From Anopheles merus (taxonomy: Eukaryota; Arthropoda; Insecta; Diptera; Culicidae), in NCBI RefSeq assembly GCF_017562075.2, contig NC_054084.1, positions 13,282,798 to 13,346,797 of the forward strand: a stretch of DNA of 64,000 bases, written 5' to 3'. The stretch's first letter is position 1. Every line of letters begins with the position of its first letter. A program made the position numbers and the translations under genes. This document shows positions 38,901 to 51,485 of the stretch, piece after piece. Below the pieces are notes generated by a model that was given only the letters and a program-made list of their open reading frames with translations, made no database searches and was not told the origin of the DNA.

Positions 38901-41900
38901 TTGGTGTAAGCTTCTGTTTCGTGCTTAGTTTGAATTATCGTTCTGAAGAGCTTATTTAATCTAATATTTAGGATTGGACGAGAAAAGAGATTACATTAAT
39001 TTTTGTCATCGTCTATCACCATCTGCTAGTCATTCTGAATATAGGTATTTAGGAATTGTCTTGAAAGCTCAATTGCTTTTGTGGTCAAACCCGATGTTAA
39101 CTACCAATCATATTTAATTTTAGGATTGAATCAAAATTATACTTTTATCTGCATTGCAATAATAAGTGCAATCATGTGATACAACATGCAACACAGCAGT
39201 GTGCACTGTTACCCACACAAAACAGAATATAAATAAATCACTCACCTCAACAATCCCTTCTTGGACGGCAAATTGAAATTTATATAGCAAAAGTGTCTTT
39301 TTTAACCACATTTTACTGCTTCTAGACAGGGTGTCGTTAAAATGAAAGGAAAAAGCGCACTGTGATATAAATGCCCAACCCTGCAGCAGCGACAACCACT
39401 GAGGTAAACAATTATTTTGCAATTAAAAATTAACACATTTTGTTTGAGTGCATCCCGGGCAAGGGGGTTCGTTCGCACATTAGCCTTGAACCATATCGCC
39501 ATCGCCGCCAGTACCTCGAATGGGGGGTTTTTAATTATTTTTATACCGAAAAAAAATTATTCGCAGCATCAGCAGCACATAGAGCTGATGCATGACCACG
39601 TACACAAACGGTATGCAATGACAACGCATTCATTTGCATTCAAATGTGATAAAACGTCGCGACACGGGATTTTTTTGTAGGTCAACTTGTTCCTGCTGAT
39701 CGATGATCGCGCCGTTCAGAATGCACCATATAGCTGTTGTTGTTTTGCGGTGTTGTTGCGATAGCATGTCCTTCTCATAAAAATTCAATTTTCTCACGGT
39801 GATCACTGTGACATTGAACAAATCGGGCCAGTGCGATAAAACTAAAGGAACAAAGTAATCGGAGCAGTGCTCATGCTCAACCCGATACGAACTGGGGGCG
39901 CCTGCTGCACGGACGGCTCCACTGGAATTCTTCGGAAGTTGAGCACGAGCCATGAATCTGCGACTGGATCTGTTTGCCACACGAGCACATCTGGGGAATT
40001 TCCGGGGAAAATACGGCCTCTTTTGTTGCGATCCTCTCTGAAGGGCCATATCTAAGGGTTGGCAGTGCAAGTTCTAGGCAAGCAAGTGAGCTCTTTGGTG
40101 ATCTTCAAACGCAAAACCAACACGTGCACCGACCACCGACGATGGATGACTGGGAAAGCTTAGAAAGGTTGTGTTTTATTTCACACCTTCTTAGCCAAGG
40201 AAGGTGTCTTGTGGTTCTACATTGCAACTACAGTGTGTGTGCGCGCGGGCGCGCGTGTGTGTGTGTGACGATGATCAAGTAACACCAGAAGATAGATACG
40301 ACAGAAATTCCTCTGCAAACGATACTGCGTCGTTTTCCCCCCCTTTTTGCTTTAAATTTATACCTTTCTTATAGCAAATCTGCCCCAATCAGTTGCAGCC
40401 AGCGACACGAATTAAAGACATTCCGTCAGGGTGAAGGTTTCTGCTCCATTAGCACGTGATTAATGGCACTGTTCGTCGGGACGCGTTGACGTTGGGCGTT
40501 GGCTAGAAAAAAAAAATCATTTTCTTCCGCTAGCTTCCGCTACATCCGCATTACGATCGCCGCCATCTTCAATTTTGTTCGGTGGATTCGGTAAAGTCTC
40601 GCTCAATTTCAACCACTAAATCACTCGAATGGCTAGCAAATTTACACCAAAGTTTACTGGCATGTAAAAGTGTGCGGGAGTACAAAAAGCAACCCGCTCG
40701 GAGATCGCTTTACGGCTGGTGTAGAGAGAAGTTTTCATAACAGAAAAACACAAATACATAATATTTATTTAGACTCACAAAATCAAAACTGCCTCCCCAG
40801 GGTGCGACACACTGTTGTTGTGATGTACGAATGTCCATTTTTTCACTTCCGATCGGCACGCGATCTTCATCATGACGGATCGACAAGGATTTTTGGCCTC
40901 TTTCACACTGAAGAAAAAAAAACTGTTGAGCGCGTGTGTGACACTAAATTACAATAAACTAACACACACACTCCGGATGTGGTTGAACCCCACAGTTACG
41001 GGTGCAGCAAAAGGAAAATATTTACATTTGTAACAGTCAAATAATTTAGATTGATAACAACGGGCCGCAAAAATCGGCCAGCCCGGGTGTGTATGTTTTT
41101 ATTTCCCCCGCCGTCCCCATGTGCAGCTTTATTGGTTTGCCCTTTTTCCCCGGCCACGTGGTGGAAGGTAAACAAGGCAGACAAGTGTCAGTATTTAGAC
41201 CCGCACTGTGGTTGACCTTCTGACCGAGTTTTGGGATGCTTTATATCACACCTTGCACGATCGGTGTGAAAATAAAATACAGACACTCATACATATACAC
41301 AGAGGGAAGGAAATCAACAAGGAAACGCATAAAGCAACTTCTTCTGTTTCGTGAGGGGTTCGTGAGTGAAGCTTTCGTACCCAGACAGACGCTCTGATCC
41401 GTCGCCCGATTTTTATGACCATTTTGTTGTACAATTTCTAATTTAAGAGAGCAAAGCAACGCCATAAATCTTGCACCTAAATGATTCTGGGCAACACGGT
41501 GGGCAGTTGTATACTTTTCCTAAAATCGTTTTCTGACGCTCTTTCTTTCGTCTTGGGGGGGGAAAAACCATGCGGAATACATTTTTGTTTAGCATTTTTC
41601 ACATTTTTGCGCAAGAAGCTTAAGGCTCCCGGTGGTTTGCATTTTACAGCCTTTCCCTCTGAATTGATGCGTTGTTCTAGGAAGGAGTGTATAAAAATGT
41701 TGTAATTGGATGATAACCCTAAAAACAACCCAACACAGCGACTTCATAAATTATGCCCCTTTCTGTTCAAACCATTTTGCTGTTAAATTCATTAAACTTG
41801 GTTCTGCACCATCACCGATTTCGCGCTTAATCACGCGTCACACCAGTTACGGCCTTAACAGTGCGCCTTAAAATGCGTGCAGAATTTTCCCATTACTGTA

Positions 41901-44900
41901 CACCTTAACTGGCTACAAAACATAGGAACCAATTCACAATTCCAATTCTTTGGCCGAGGTCGTTACTGCATTTTAAAGAAAAGAAACACACATACGCACA
42001 TCTCGATCGCTATCACAACAGCGTCGTCATGCAGTGCAGTGCAGTTGGTGCTCACAAATTCTGCGGCGCAATTTGCAGCAGGTTGCAACGCTTTTCACCG
42101 TTCCCCCCACATACGATCTCGTTCCGGCGCGCAATTGCATTTCGCTCTCTTATCGCAGCAGCAAGCCTCGCTCGGAGTTTAGCGAATCGATCGTGCACAC
42201 ACACGGGAGACCCCGGTGTGCCACAAGGGAGATGTGTTTCGCTGATAGGTGTAAGTGTAGCAGTCATGCACACGGCCGTGACGCAGCAGGGCTTTGCGCT
42301 GCAATAACAGCCTCTTTCCTTCTTGGAGATGCGATGCCAATTTCTGTACAGTTTCTCACAGCGCGCTTGCACCATGATTCAGTTATCGCTAACGAGAGTT
42401 ACCGATCGCGCACAACATACACACACCGCAGCGTGTCTGCAAAAACGTGTCGAATTGCGGCGACAAATTGAGTTTCACTTTTCTCTCTCTTCCACTTGAA
42501 CATGAAGGTCAATTCGACGGGTGTTTGAACCCGCGCAACTGGCACGGTTTTAAAAGTTGAGACCGGAAATTTGAGAGCACGGCAGGCCAGTGTTGTGCAA
42601 AGCATGCGGATCGATGCGACGGGCTGGCTATGTCTAGTCTACACGATCTTCACAGCTGCCCCTTATGACTGTGCGAGTTCGAAAGAGACGACAACTGATC
42701 TTCTAACAGCAAGCGAAACGAGCAGTCACTAACAACGTATCGGAAAGGTCTTGGTGGAAGCGATCCCGAGCGTAGTGCTGACCCGACCGCAACGACCTCA
42801 AGGGATGACAGGGTTTGGCCTCGCCGCGGTTGGGCTGGAGTTCGGCCCCGGTGTGTCGTTCTTTCCATCGGGCCTCTCGCGGTGGGATTTACACATCCGC
42901 AGCCCTTAATCCCAGTGCTGCCAGTCGAAGAACTCCACATGCCGGTTGGACAGACCGGGGGCAGATGCATTTAAAGCCAGCGCCGTGTTGTTCTGCTGCC
43001 TTCGAAAGAATGCCATTGAATTTTCCCGACAGCTTCTCCCGAACTGCAGTCCGGCACCCCTCGGAGAAGCAAGTTTATGATGCATGTGATGGTGCGGTAA
43101 AAATAACAAACAATTGTCATCGCGGAATGGTAATCGATGACAAATGTAGCTGCCTGTGCTTGCGAAACGTTTTGCGGCGCTATTAAGCGAGAAGGTAGGA
43201 ACAATCTATGTGACAGGTTAGGTGAGAGAAATGAAACCAATGGAATATGATGGTCCCCTAACTGCACTGCTCGTGACGGTAATAGAGCTACACCGGATTT
43301 AATGGAGCTGTCAAGAACAATATCTCTTTAGTGGCTCACACACACACACAATACGAACGCACAAGAGCATTATTGAAATTCAAGCAACGTTCGTCATTTC
43401 TGCATCTTCATCTTTCTGCTTGTTGGAAATCGGTGTATCTTGTCGTCATATATTCAAGTGCATTAAAAACAACATCTTCGTTCCACAACGCAGATCAAGC
43501 TGCGGATGAGTTACGATGCCAGGAGGCGCCTCGCGATCTTGCTGCCGCCTGTTGAAAGGTGGTGATAATTTTATGACATTTTTTCCTCTTTATTTGCTTT
43601 TTACACACACACACACACACGCCACACCACGCCACTCTGTTGGAGGTTGTGTGTTTTAATACTTTTTAATTTGTTGAAAATTAACGGGCGAGACAGCGGT
43701 GTGCGATCGTATTTCCGTCATCGTTTTTACACCGAACGTGGTGTGACGGAAAAGCTAACCGGCACCAAGTCACACGCTGGTGGATTATTTTACTATTTCA
43801 TGAACCCTAAAGGTTGAGAGAGGCTGTGTTACGGTGTAAGAGTGTATTGATTTACGATGGGGCTATTATGACGACTAGATAGACGTAGTGGGTGGTAGGG
43901 GACGCTATTATACACTTCAATTTAGTCCCACAACAGTCCACCTTGTAGTAGCTAGTGTGTGTGTGTGTGTGTGTGTCACTTTATGACGGATAATAAAATG
44001 CTATTACATTAGTCGGTGTCATAAATCGAGCCGTAAGCAACAGAACATCATCATTACAAACGATCGTATGGTGTTGAAATAAACAGAAACATGTTTAGGA
44101 TCATATTTTATTGAGAGGATTGTATCGTTTTACAAGATTTGCCCGCAGCGATGTATTTATAAGTGTTTTAAACGTTTCTTAGTATGTTATTTCTTAGTAT
44201 GTTTTGTTTTTAGTACTATTTTCAGATCTTCAAATCTAAATTACATTTTACTCAAAAAGGGTACGACGACTCTATGGGATATTTTATGTCGAATTTCATA
44301 TTTTGAAGTGATGTAAATATCATTTAAACACATCTCTGTTTTAGATGGATTCCATACTTTTGATGGAGTACCTTGCTTACCAAACAATTGAAACACAAAA
44401 GCAGCTTTCTGTGTAAGGATACTCATTTTGCTCGTTTATGAAGTCGTTTTATTGCACCAAAAATACTTTATTGCACATCCCAGTACCTTGGAAAGAGCAA
44501 TAATTCAAAAAGTCATGCGAAATTATGTGTAAAACCATGTCCCTTAAACTCACCACGCCAAGATACAAATAGTGATCTAACAACAGTGATCCTAACTAAA
44601 CCTCCTAACATAATCTATAGCATCATACTTGATTCAAACCGTCATGTTTTATTTACAACATCTCATTGTGATGTTCTACATGCTAACCCGCCTAAGCTCC
44701 CGCGACTAGCTAACCCCATCCAACACAGCGCGCGAACCTCTCGCTCCGATCAGATCCCAACTCACAATCGATCACGACACTTTTCTCCTCCGTATCGTAG
44801 CGGAGTGGAGCTGCCGGTGATTGAAACGCTACACATGAGTGTATCCTTGTATGACAAGGTTATGGAAAACATTATCACTTCATATTTTACGACACCCGAT

Positions 44901-47900
44901 TATGTCGGCGATCATGCTCTCCGGCGCGACCTGCTTCTTCGCCGCCTCTTTACTCGCCGTTTTTTTTCTGGTCCCTTCGCCCGATTTCGATTATGTACGC
45001 ATCAGTGTGTCCGGGGGGTTTTCTCTTTCTGCCTTTTTCCCTCAGCAGCCGCTCGTTCAGCTTGTCACGCATGTGTCGCTTGAACCGTGCGCTTGTCCAG
45101 TGAACCACGAAAAATTACACACTTTTGTTGGAGGAAATGAGGAACAACAAAAAACACCCACACAAGAGATACAAAACCGGTGGACAAAATGGAACACATA
45201 TATACCGAGAAGGGGGCGGACGAGGACGGGCCCGGGTGGAAATGATCGCTATTTTTAATGTGTAGGTGTATCGGGGCAAGCGCGATTCGGGAAAAATGCG
45301 CCACACTTTGGTGGAAAGCGAGTGGTGTGTCTTCAGGAGGGACACACTTTTTTTTGCTTGTGACGCTGCTGCTGCTGCTCAACAACACCGCTCCAAGTGA
45401 TGTTTCGGGTGCGTGCGCTGTATTCTAATTGAAATATTCGGAACAGCTGTTGGAAGTCGAAAGAGCACCGCTAGTGGGCCGTTTTGTGAGCGCGGGCACC
45501 CACTTGAGACGATCGTGGCCGATGCCACACTGCAACTGGGTCCTTGCGAAAGCGACACAAGACGGAACCGGGGAAGAGCAACTCGGCTTTTGGGCGAATA
45601 TAAATGGCAGTCTAATGCCTGATGCCACCAGCCCCGTCCGCTACCGATCGGACACACCACTTTGAGGGCTGTTGTCCGCGTCACACCCACCCGCTCACCG
45701 GGCCCCGGAGAGCTGTGTTGTGCGGGTGTTGTTGTGTTTGCGTCCACTCTGGGGCTGTAAACGTCCCGGGAAGAGGTATGCCGGTCTTTCGGCTTGATTG
45801 AATCTCGCAACTAATGGAGCGAACGGCGGTGTCGAACCGGTGTTTCAAGCTATCTCTATCAGTTCCTCGCGTTTATCTTTAGCCGAATTTTTCCTTGCTC
45901 TCACTCGGATGGGATAATTACTCAAGTGTGCAAGCGTGCGCGGGGAAATGCAACACCAGCCGCTTCTTGTTTGCCGGAAGGCATTTCGAGTGTCGCGCCA
46001 CTTCCGTAAAACCGTGCAGAGACGGATCGTTTTCCAATTGCGCCGGGAGACAACGAAGTGCGCGAGGAAAAATGGCCCCGGACCACGGTGCAACGGTACG
46101 GCGGGGGGTGACAGCGAACTAATAGCTGTCGTTTGGCTCATTTACATTGTGTCCGATGACATCTTCGTTTTTCGGAGACTGGGCTGCCTTCGTGCGAGGG
46201 CACGCATGCCGGGGAAGGTCCCTTTTCATCGGCTGTGTAGCGAGTGGTGAGAAGTGGGTGTTAATTTTAGCTGCACCGATTTATCAAAACACCGGCCGTC
46301 GTCCCCTCCATCGGCCCTAACGGTGGCTTGGGGCGGAACGGTACGGACGGGACGTAGGGGTTCTGCAATGGGAATTTCATTGCCTTTTAATAGAATTGTT
46401 CTTAGTTGATACTTTAGTGATCGGTGTACGAGGAAAGAGACAGCGAATAAAAAATGGATCATGGAAGTAATGTTTTTTCAAGTATTTCGAAATAGACACA
46501 CTGTGCAAGTTATTTATTATTTTTAAGCTTTTTTTCAAACACTTTGTGTGATTTTAATTCCAAAACCAATACTCAGCATTCAGTGTTTATTAACTTCCAA
46601 TGTGTTAACATTCAAAATGGAGGGTCAACCATTAAATGGACCATCATGGAGTACACGCCCAACATGAAATTTGGTGTCAAGCGAATGAGAGAATTATCGT
46701 CCGCATTGAAGTTTATCTCCCACCACTAACGTGTTGCGCGAAGGAACCGGTTATGCTGCATCGCCTCAGTGATCCGGATAAAAAGCATAAGAGCAAGAGA
46801 TACAACAACATGCTATGTTTCGATTCGCATACCGATGCGGTTGTTGAATTACAAACACGCAATGAGAAATCAGAAAAATAGTTATTATTTGTATAGTTTT
46901 TATTACAAACTTCTACTAAAAAAAAACAATTCTGCTGTAATTCGTGTTTTCTATGTCTTGTTTAATATTGAATGTTTTAAAACACTCTGTTTTGTAAAAT
47001 TCAATAGTTTAACAATGTTTCAGCAGTTTTAATTGACAACTGTTTAAAAAAATATTACAAAGAATTCGAATCATAAATTGTGCTGTTTAAGATGTATTTG
47101 GCATGTTTCATGTATTTGTCATATTCTTTGTTTGATTTTTTTTACCGGGCTACAAATGGTAGCGACTAATTGTTATCAGTAACAGCAACGTGAAAATAAG
47201 TAACATTGAGAAAGAATGAATAACATTGAACATTCTCATTAGCTCAAACAAAAAGCGAACCGATGTACACAAAAAAGAGCGAAATGAACAGATGCGCTTT
47301 AAGCGCCGGTTCTTTCGAGTTCCTCGATAGTATAGTGGTCAGTATCCCCGCCTGTCACGCGGGAGACCGGGGTTCGATTCCCCGTCGGGGAGAGGAATCT
47401 TTTTTCGCCCCTGAATCCTTTTTTCTTCCCTTCACACTGCTACAAACAGGCCGAAAACCCGAGAGGTGTTAAACGGTCATGTTAAACATGTGTTTAGAAT
47501 TAAATTTTCGCTCACTTCGCTATTAAATGGTTGTAAATTATGACCCGCTCGGCCCTAACTCCTCACCCCAACCCCTCTAAAGCGCACAGTAATCTCGCCT
47601 TCCGACAGCGTTTTTAGTGCGGCCAATCATTTGTCAACCACACCGCAGACCCTCGGGGGACGATGCGTACCCAACCAGCACAAAGCAAAAGGCGCACGGT
47701 CGTAAACTTTGTCCCCAATTCACTGACCCACGGTGTGCGCCGTGTAGTAGTAGTGGCCACTGGTTAATGGGATGCCTTTCTTTCCGCCATTTCGCATACC
47801 CCTCCCTTCCTGTTGCGTTGGCTAACCACGTTATGCTGAGAGTGAGATCGACTGTGGACGGCGCACGGCCGCAGTTTTCACTACAAAAGCAGCTCGAATA

Positions 47901-50900
47901 AAATTTATGGACCTTGCTTTTAGAAACATCCCGCCGAGCTGGGGGCAAACTCGTCGAACAAACCGGTCAAATGGTGCTGTTGAGTTGAGGGGAGGGGGTA
48001 CGTAAATCATTTCTCGAATTTTATTTACCACACCAAACAGCTTCTTAATTTCACAATTTACTAACAGCTTGGGAATCGTTTTGTCGCACACCTAAGTGTG
48101 GTCGGTCATTATGGTAAAAATTGAAGGCGCTTTGGGAGGGAAATAATTTAGAAAAAAAAGTAAAATCATATTAGATGTATACACTAATGGCTTTAAAGAG
48201 CGAAAAATGTTTGCTGGCTTTATTAGTTATAAATTCAGTTTGGTGCATTTTTCAAGAGCATTTATCTTGTCTCATCAACGAATACACCTTATCGCGTGTT
48301 TTGAAAGTATGTTTTTACAATTAACAGCGAACAGGATAAATACGATTTAAAAGCTCATTAAATTACTGAATCGTTTTGTTTGACGTTCCTTCAGCGCGCG
48401 TTTGCTTAACCTTTGACCTGCGTTGTATTTATTTATTGTTTGTCATCTTCCCATTCTTGCCGCTGCAAACACCACCCCCCAAAAAGACACACCTCTTCTC
48501 TCCAGCTCACCACACCGACTGTTGTGGTCTGTATTTTTCTTGGAAATGAAATTATGACGCGAAAAAGACAAACAATCAAATGGCTTTCCACGCCACCAGG
48601 ATATCTGTGTCACCGATGTCACGCTGTGGAAGAGTTGTGAGGGAATTAGCCTACTTAGTGGTAGAATTTTGACCATCCTCACTTCCCCCCTCTTCCCCAT
48701 AAATGGGGACAGAAAAGGGGGGGGGATGAATGGCCCAGAAGCAGGGAAACCAATATTTATACCTTACGTTTCCCAATGACATTGTTTTGAAAAGAAACGA
48801 AGAGCGAAACGATCAGATCGGCCCCCAACCGCACGCGCGTGCACAAAATTATGTGAATTTTGGGGTGTGGAGTTGGCTGCAAAAAGACCTCAAAAAATAA
48901 ATGCAAAGACACCGGGGGTGTGAGTGCTGTGTTGGTGGTGGGGATTTTTTCGTTTTGCCTCCCTCCCATTTGCACTTATAATTCTTCGATCCTATAAATT
49001 TCCGTCCATGTCCCCTTGGTGTGCCACCTGTGCGGTGGTGGTATATGGGTCTAAACTAATCTACCATCATGTCTTCTTTCCCCCTGCTTCACGCCCATTG
49101 AAACACATAATTCTGCCAAACGCTGTGTGCGTGTGTGTGTGTGCATTGCAGAAAGCACCATAAACCGTGGTGCGGTCTATGCCAGACCCCAGAATTAGGC
49201 GATCGGTGATCGTTGGTCCGATCTTGCCTAGCGATTTTAGTCACTTTTTTCACGTTGCCTTACTCCATTTACCAAAGGAACCGACTGTGACACGTATCTT
49301 AAATTCACGCCAACGTTCCCCGCACACACACACACACACACACACACGCCATTGCCCATTGTTGTCTGATGGGAATTAATGATGTAATTTAGATGACGTT
49401 ATTTTTATACATTTTAAACGATCTCGTCGTGCGCGCGGCCTCCTGAATTCCCCATCCAGCGGGTGCGACCCGAACACACAGAAAAAACTGTTGAATGTGT
49501 ATCGCCTCGCCTTATGTTGGGCCCTTATATTGGGTCGCGTGTTTTCCACTGCAAATTTTGCCCAAAGTGAATGAGAATTTTAGAAGAAAAATACCTTGTC
49601 CCTAACCATGTGCCAGTGGAAAAACGATCCCTTTCTATCCAGGGTTTTTTTTTGTTTTGCTACGCTGCTTGTTTTTCATCGGTAATAGGTTAATGAGATA
49701 GGTTCCGGCCAATCGACCCCGAGAATGGGAAGATCACCGCGCTCGCTTCGGGGTGAACAGTGGTGGATGAAATGATCCCTTTCTACCTCTGCGTGGCCGC
49801 TCCGCGTAAGTGAAAAGGGAGGGGTCGCGTGCCGGCAAGGTGTATCAGTTTCATGTCTGCCGGTTTTGGTTGGGGGAAAACGAGCAATGGCCAAAAATGG
49901 GGTAGCTAGGGATACGGATACAGTCACCGTGCAGCAGTAGTGCTTCGGGGTGTACACCTGACGATACGTACCGCCGATAAGGACCGACCGTTGGAAAGTG
50001 GTGGGAAAAACGGAAACTTGAGTAGCTCTGGAAAGGATTCGGTGTCTTTAATTAGGGGGTGTAACGTGTTGCATCCTTGCTCGGGCGAGATTAAAAGGTT
50101 AATTATTTGTTGCATTCCCATCGTGTTTGGTGCCTTTTACTGATTTTGAGTTTGATTTAAATATTTGATTTCGGAATAGATGGTAAATACGGTGACAAGA
50201 GAGTTCGTACCCTGTACATAAATATTTTAATTTCCTTTTTTTAAGTGTTCCTAACTCCAACTCTTATCTTGAGGCACCTCCTCACATGCAACCCCAATGC
50301 TTACTAACTCATTAGCGTGTTAGACAAAATAAACAACCCAAAATGCGCTCACCAATGCTTCATCGCCATTATCGGAACAATAATTCCTCACCACAGCAAT
50401 TGCTCTCAATTTTTTTGTAATGTTTTTGTGTCGCGCCTTAGTCACTCGCTCATTAGACCAGGATGGGTACAGTTTCGGTTCACGCAAGAGTCGCGCAAAG
50501 TAAATAACAACCATTTTTTCATATTAAACACCATCCCATTCGGAACGAGCGATTTTTACGCTGCTGTTTGTTGTGTTGTCCGGTGGCGTGTACATAAATG
50601 TACGGGAAAAATAAATAAACAAACCGATTGAGTTTATAAAAATGATTAAAGATTTGAGGCCGTGAATCAGTGGTGTGGAGTGGAGAGGAAAAATCGAAGC
50701 ATAATGTGTTGAATGAAAGTAGTAGAAAGTTAGAAGCAGCTGAGATGATGTGTCTGTTCTATCGCATCCACCTTCACAGTGGTCAAATATTTAATAAAAA
50801 TGGGACTTTTGCAGTTTTGCAGAACGAAAAGAATTGCATTTGAGCTCCCTTGGTTTGACTGTAGAATATAATTTAAACTGTGTATGTCTAATTATCCAGA

Positions 50901-51459
50901 GCCGGTCTCATGGTACAGTCGTCAACTCGTACGACTTAACAACATGCCCGTCATGGGTTCAAGCCCCAAATAGACCGTGCCGCCATACGTAGGACTGACT
51001 ATCCTGCTATGGGGGGAAATCAATAAGTCACTGAAAGCCAACCCCACAAGTGGGTTGGCAGGTCTTGACTGGCATCGGTTGTTGAGCCAAAGAAGAAGAA
51101 GAAGAAGATGTCTAATTATCCAACACAACACATAACGTCTTATATAAAAGAAAACTAAATTACAAGCCGCTTTATGTGTATTGATGTGTCAATTTAAGAT
51201 GGTTAATATATTCCGATCGTTTCATTCCTAATGATCAGAAACTGCAATCGATCAGATTTGCTGCACGATCCCCTACATGAAATCCTTTTGTAATTATAAA
51301 ACGGCTAAAGCCAATGAATGTTTGGCTTGAACATTGTTAGCTGTAAAAATACATATTTACAGCAGTAAATTTATACATATTACATACATGATCATTTCTA
51401 TAACTTACCATCGGTGACCATTTCGAGTCGTACTGCATGGGCCCGTCTGGCGGCGCCAT
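32912..51459 (-). CDS. FOXL2: FoxL2-type forkhead transcription factor
   Basis: The nine coding exons are 51459-51409, 36964-36904, 35967-35472, 35390-35306, 33972-33599, 33477-33399, 33327-33267, 33173-33093 and 33009-32912; every junction keeps frame, giving 461 aa. The N-terminus is MAPPDGPMQYDSKWSPM, then MPTKIKQEGFNVLSHL and a Gln/His-rich stretch (residues ~86-118), then Asn/Ser/Thr-rich sequence. The forkhead domain (~216-305) is split after KPPYSYVALIAMAIQ and resumes SSQMKRATLSEIYGYI, then YYEKNKKGWQNSIRHNLSL, NECFVKIPREGGGERKGNYW, and the basic wing NYKRRRRMKRPY. GGGERKGNYWTLDP and RRRRMKRP are strongly FOXL2-like. The tail is Ser/Tyr-rich. ψKxE SUMO-type motifs occur near both ends (IKQE, VKDE). 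Exon 3 ends in a weak but frame-keeping donor (GTTGGA); the last three exons are small and less certain. It acts as a nuclear DNA-binding regulator by family. Confidence 0.9.
33973..35305 (-). other. FoxL2 intron splitting the forkhead domain
   Basis: A 1.33-kb intron between AMAIQ and SSQMKR, with GTAAG donor and CTGCAG acceptor. The minus-strand open frame of 208 codons inside it (34509-35135) shows no domain and is treated as chance. Confidence 0.75.
35741..35821 (-). repeat. CAG/CAA repeat encoding polyglutamine in FoxL2
   Basis: A mixed CAG/CAA/CAC run translates to Q stretches broken by H (up to 11 Q in a row). The unbroken CAG/CTG part (about 35750-35773) is likely to vary in length between individuals. 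Confidence 0.9.
47321..47392 (+). tRNA. tRNA-Asp (anticodon GTC), inside the FoxL2 intron
   Basis: A 72-base cloverleaf. The acceptor TCCTCGA pairs with TCGGGGA (one T-G wobble); the anticodon stem CCCGC/GCGGG encloses CTGTCAC, giving GTC; the T arm contains GGTTCGATTCC. A T-run (about 47400) follows as terminator. It lies in FoxL2 intron 1 on the opposite strand. Confidence 0.97.
50901..51107 (+). mobile_element. SINE200-type SINE, full-length copy 2
   Basis: The same element as at 4115-4318, with only a few differences. The B-box-like GGTTCAAGCC is at 50956-50965 and an (AAG)n tail ends it. The target-site duplication is atgtctaattatcca, 15 bp (50884-50898 and 51108-51122). It lies inside FoxL2 intron 1, about 300 bp downstream of the first coding exon and antisense to the gene. 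Confidence 0.9.
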
Positions 51460-51485
51460 GTCACTGTTGGCGGTTGTCGCCAACA

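Larger units (their letters stand above)
36965..51408 (-). other. FoxL2 intron 1, 14.4 kb
   Basis: Bounded by donor ATG|GTAAGT (51409/51408) and acceptor TTCCAG (36965). It holds tRNA-Asp on the plus strand, a SINE200 copy, and CA or TG microsatellites (about 40245-40265, 43603-43620, 43957-43976, 49324-49347). Several GC-richer islands (about 42600-43000, 45400-46120, 49680-50000) stand out from the AT-rich background and could be regulatory. No nested protein gene is convincingly supported. Confidence 0.75.

Noticed and set aside
42034..42471. 145-codon plus-strand frame
   Set aside because: Within FoxL2 intron 1, overlapped by equally long frames on both strands; no recognisable sequence.
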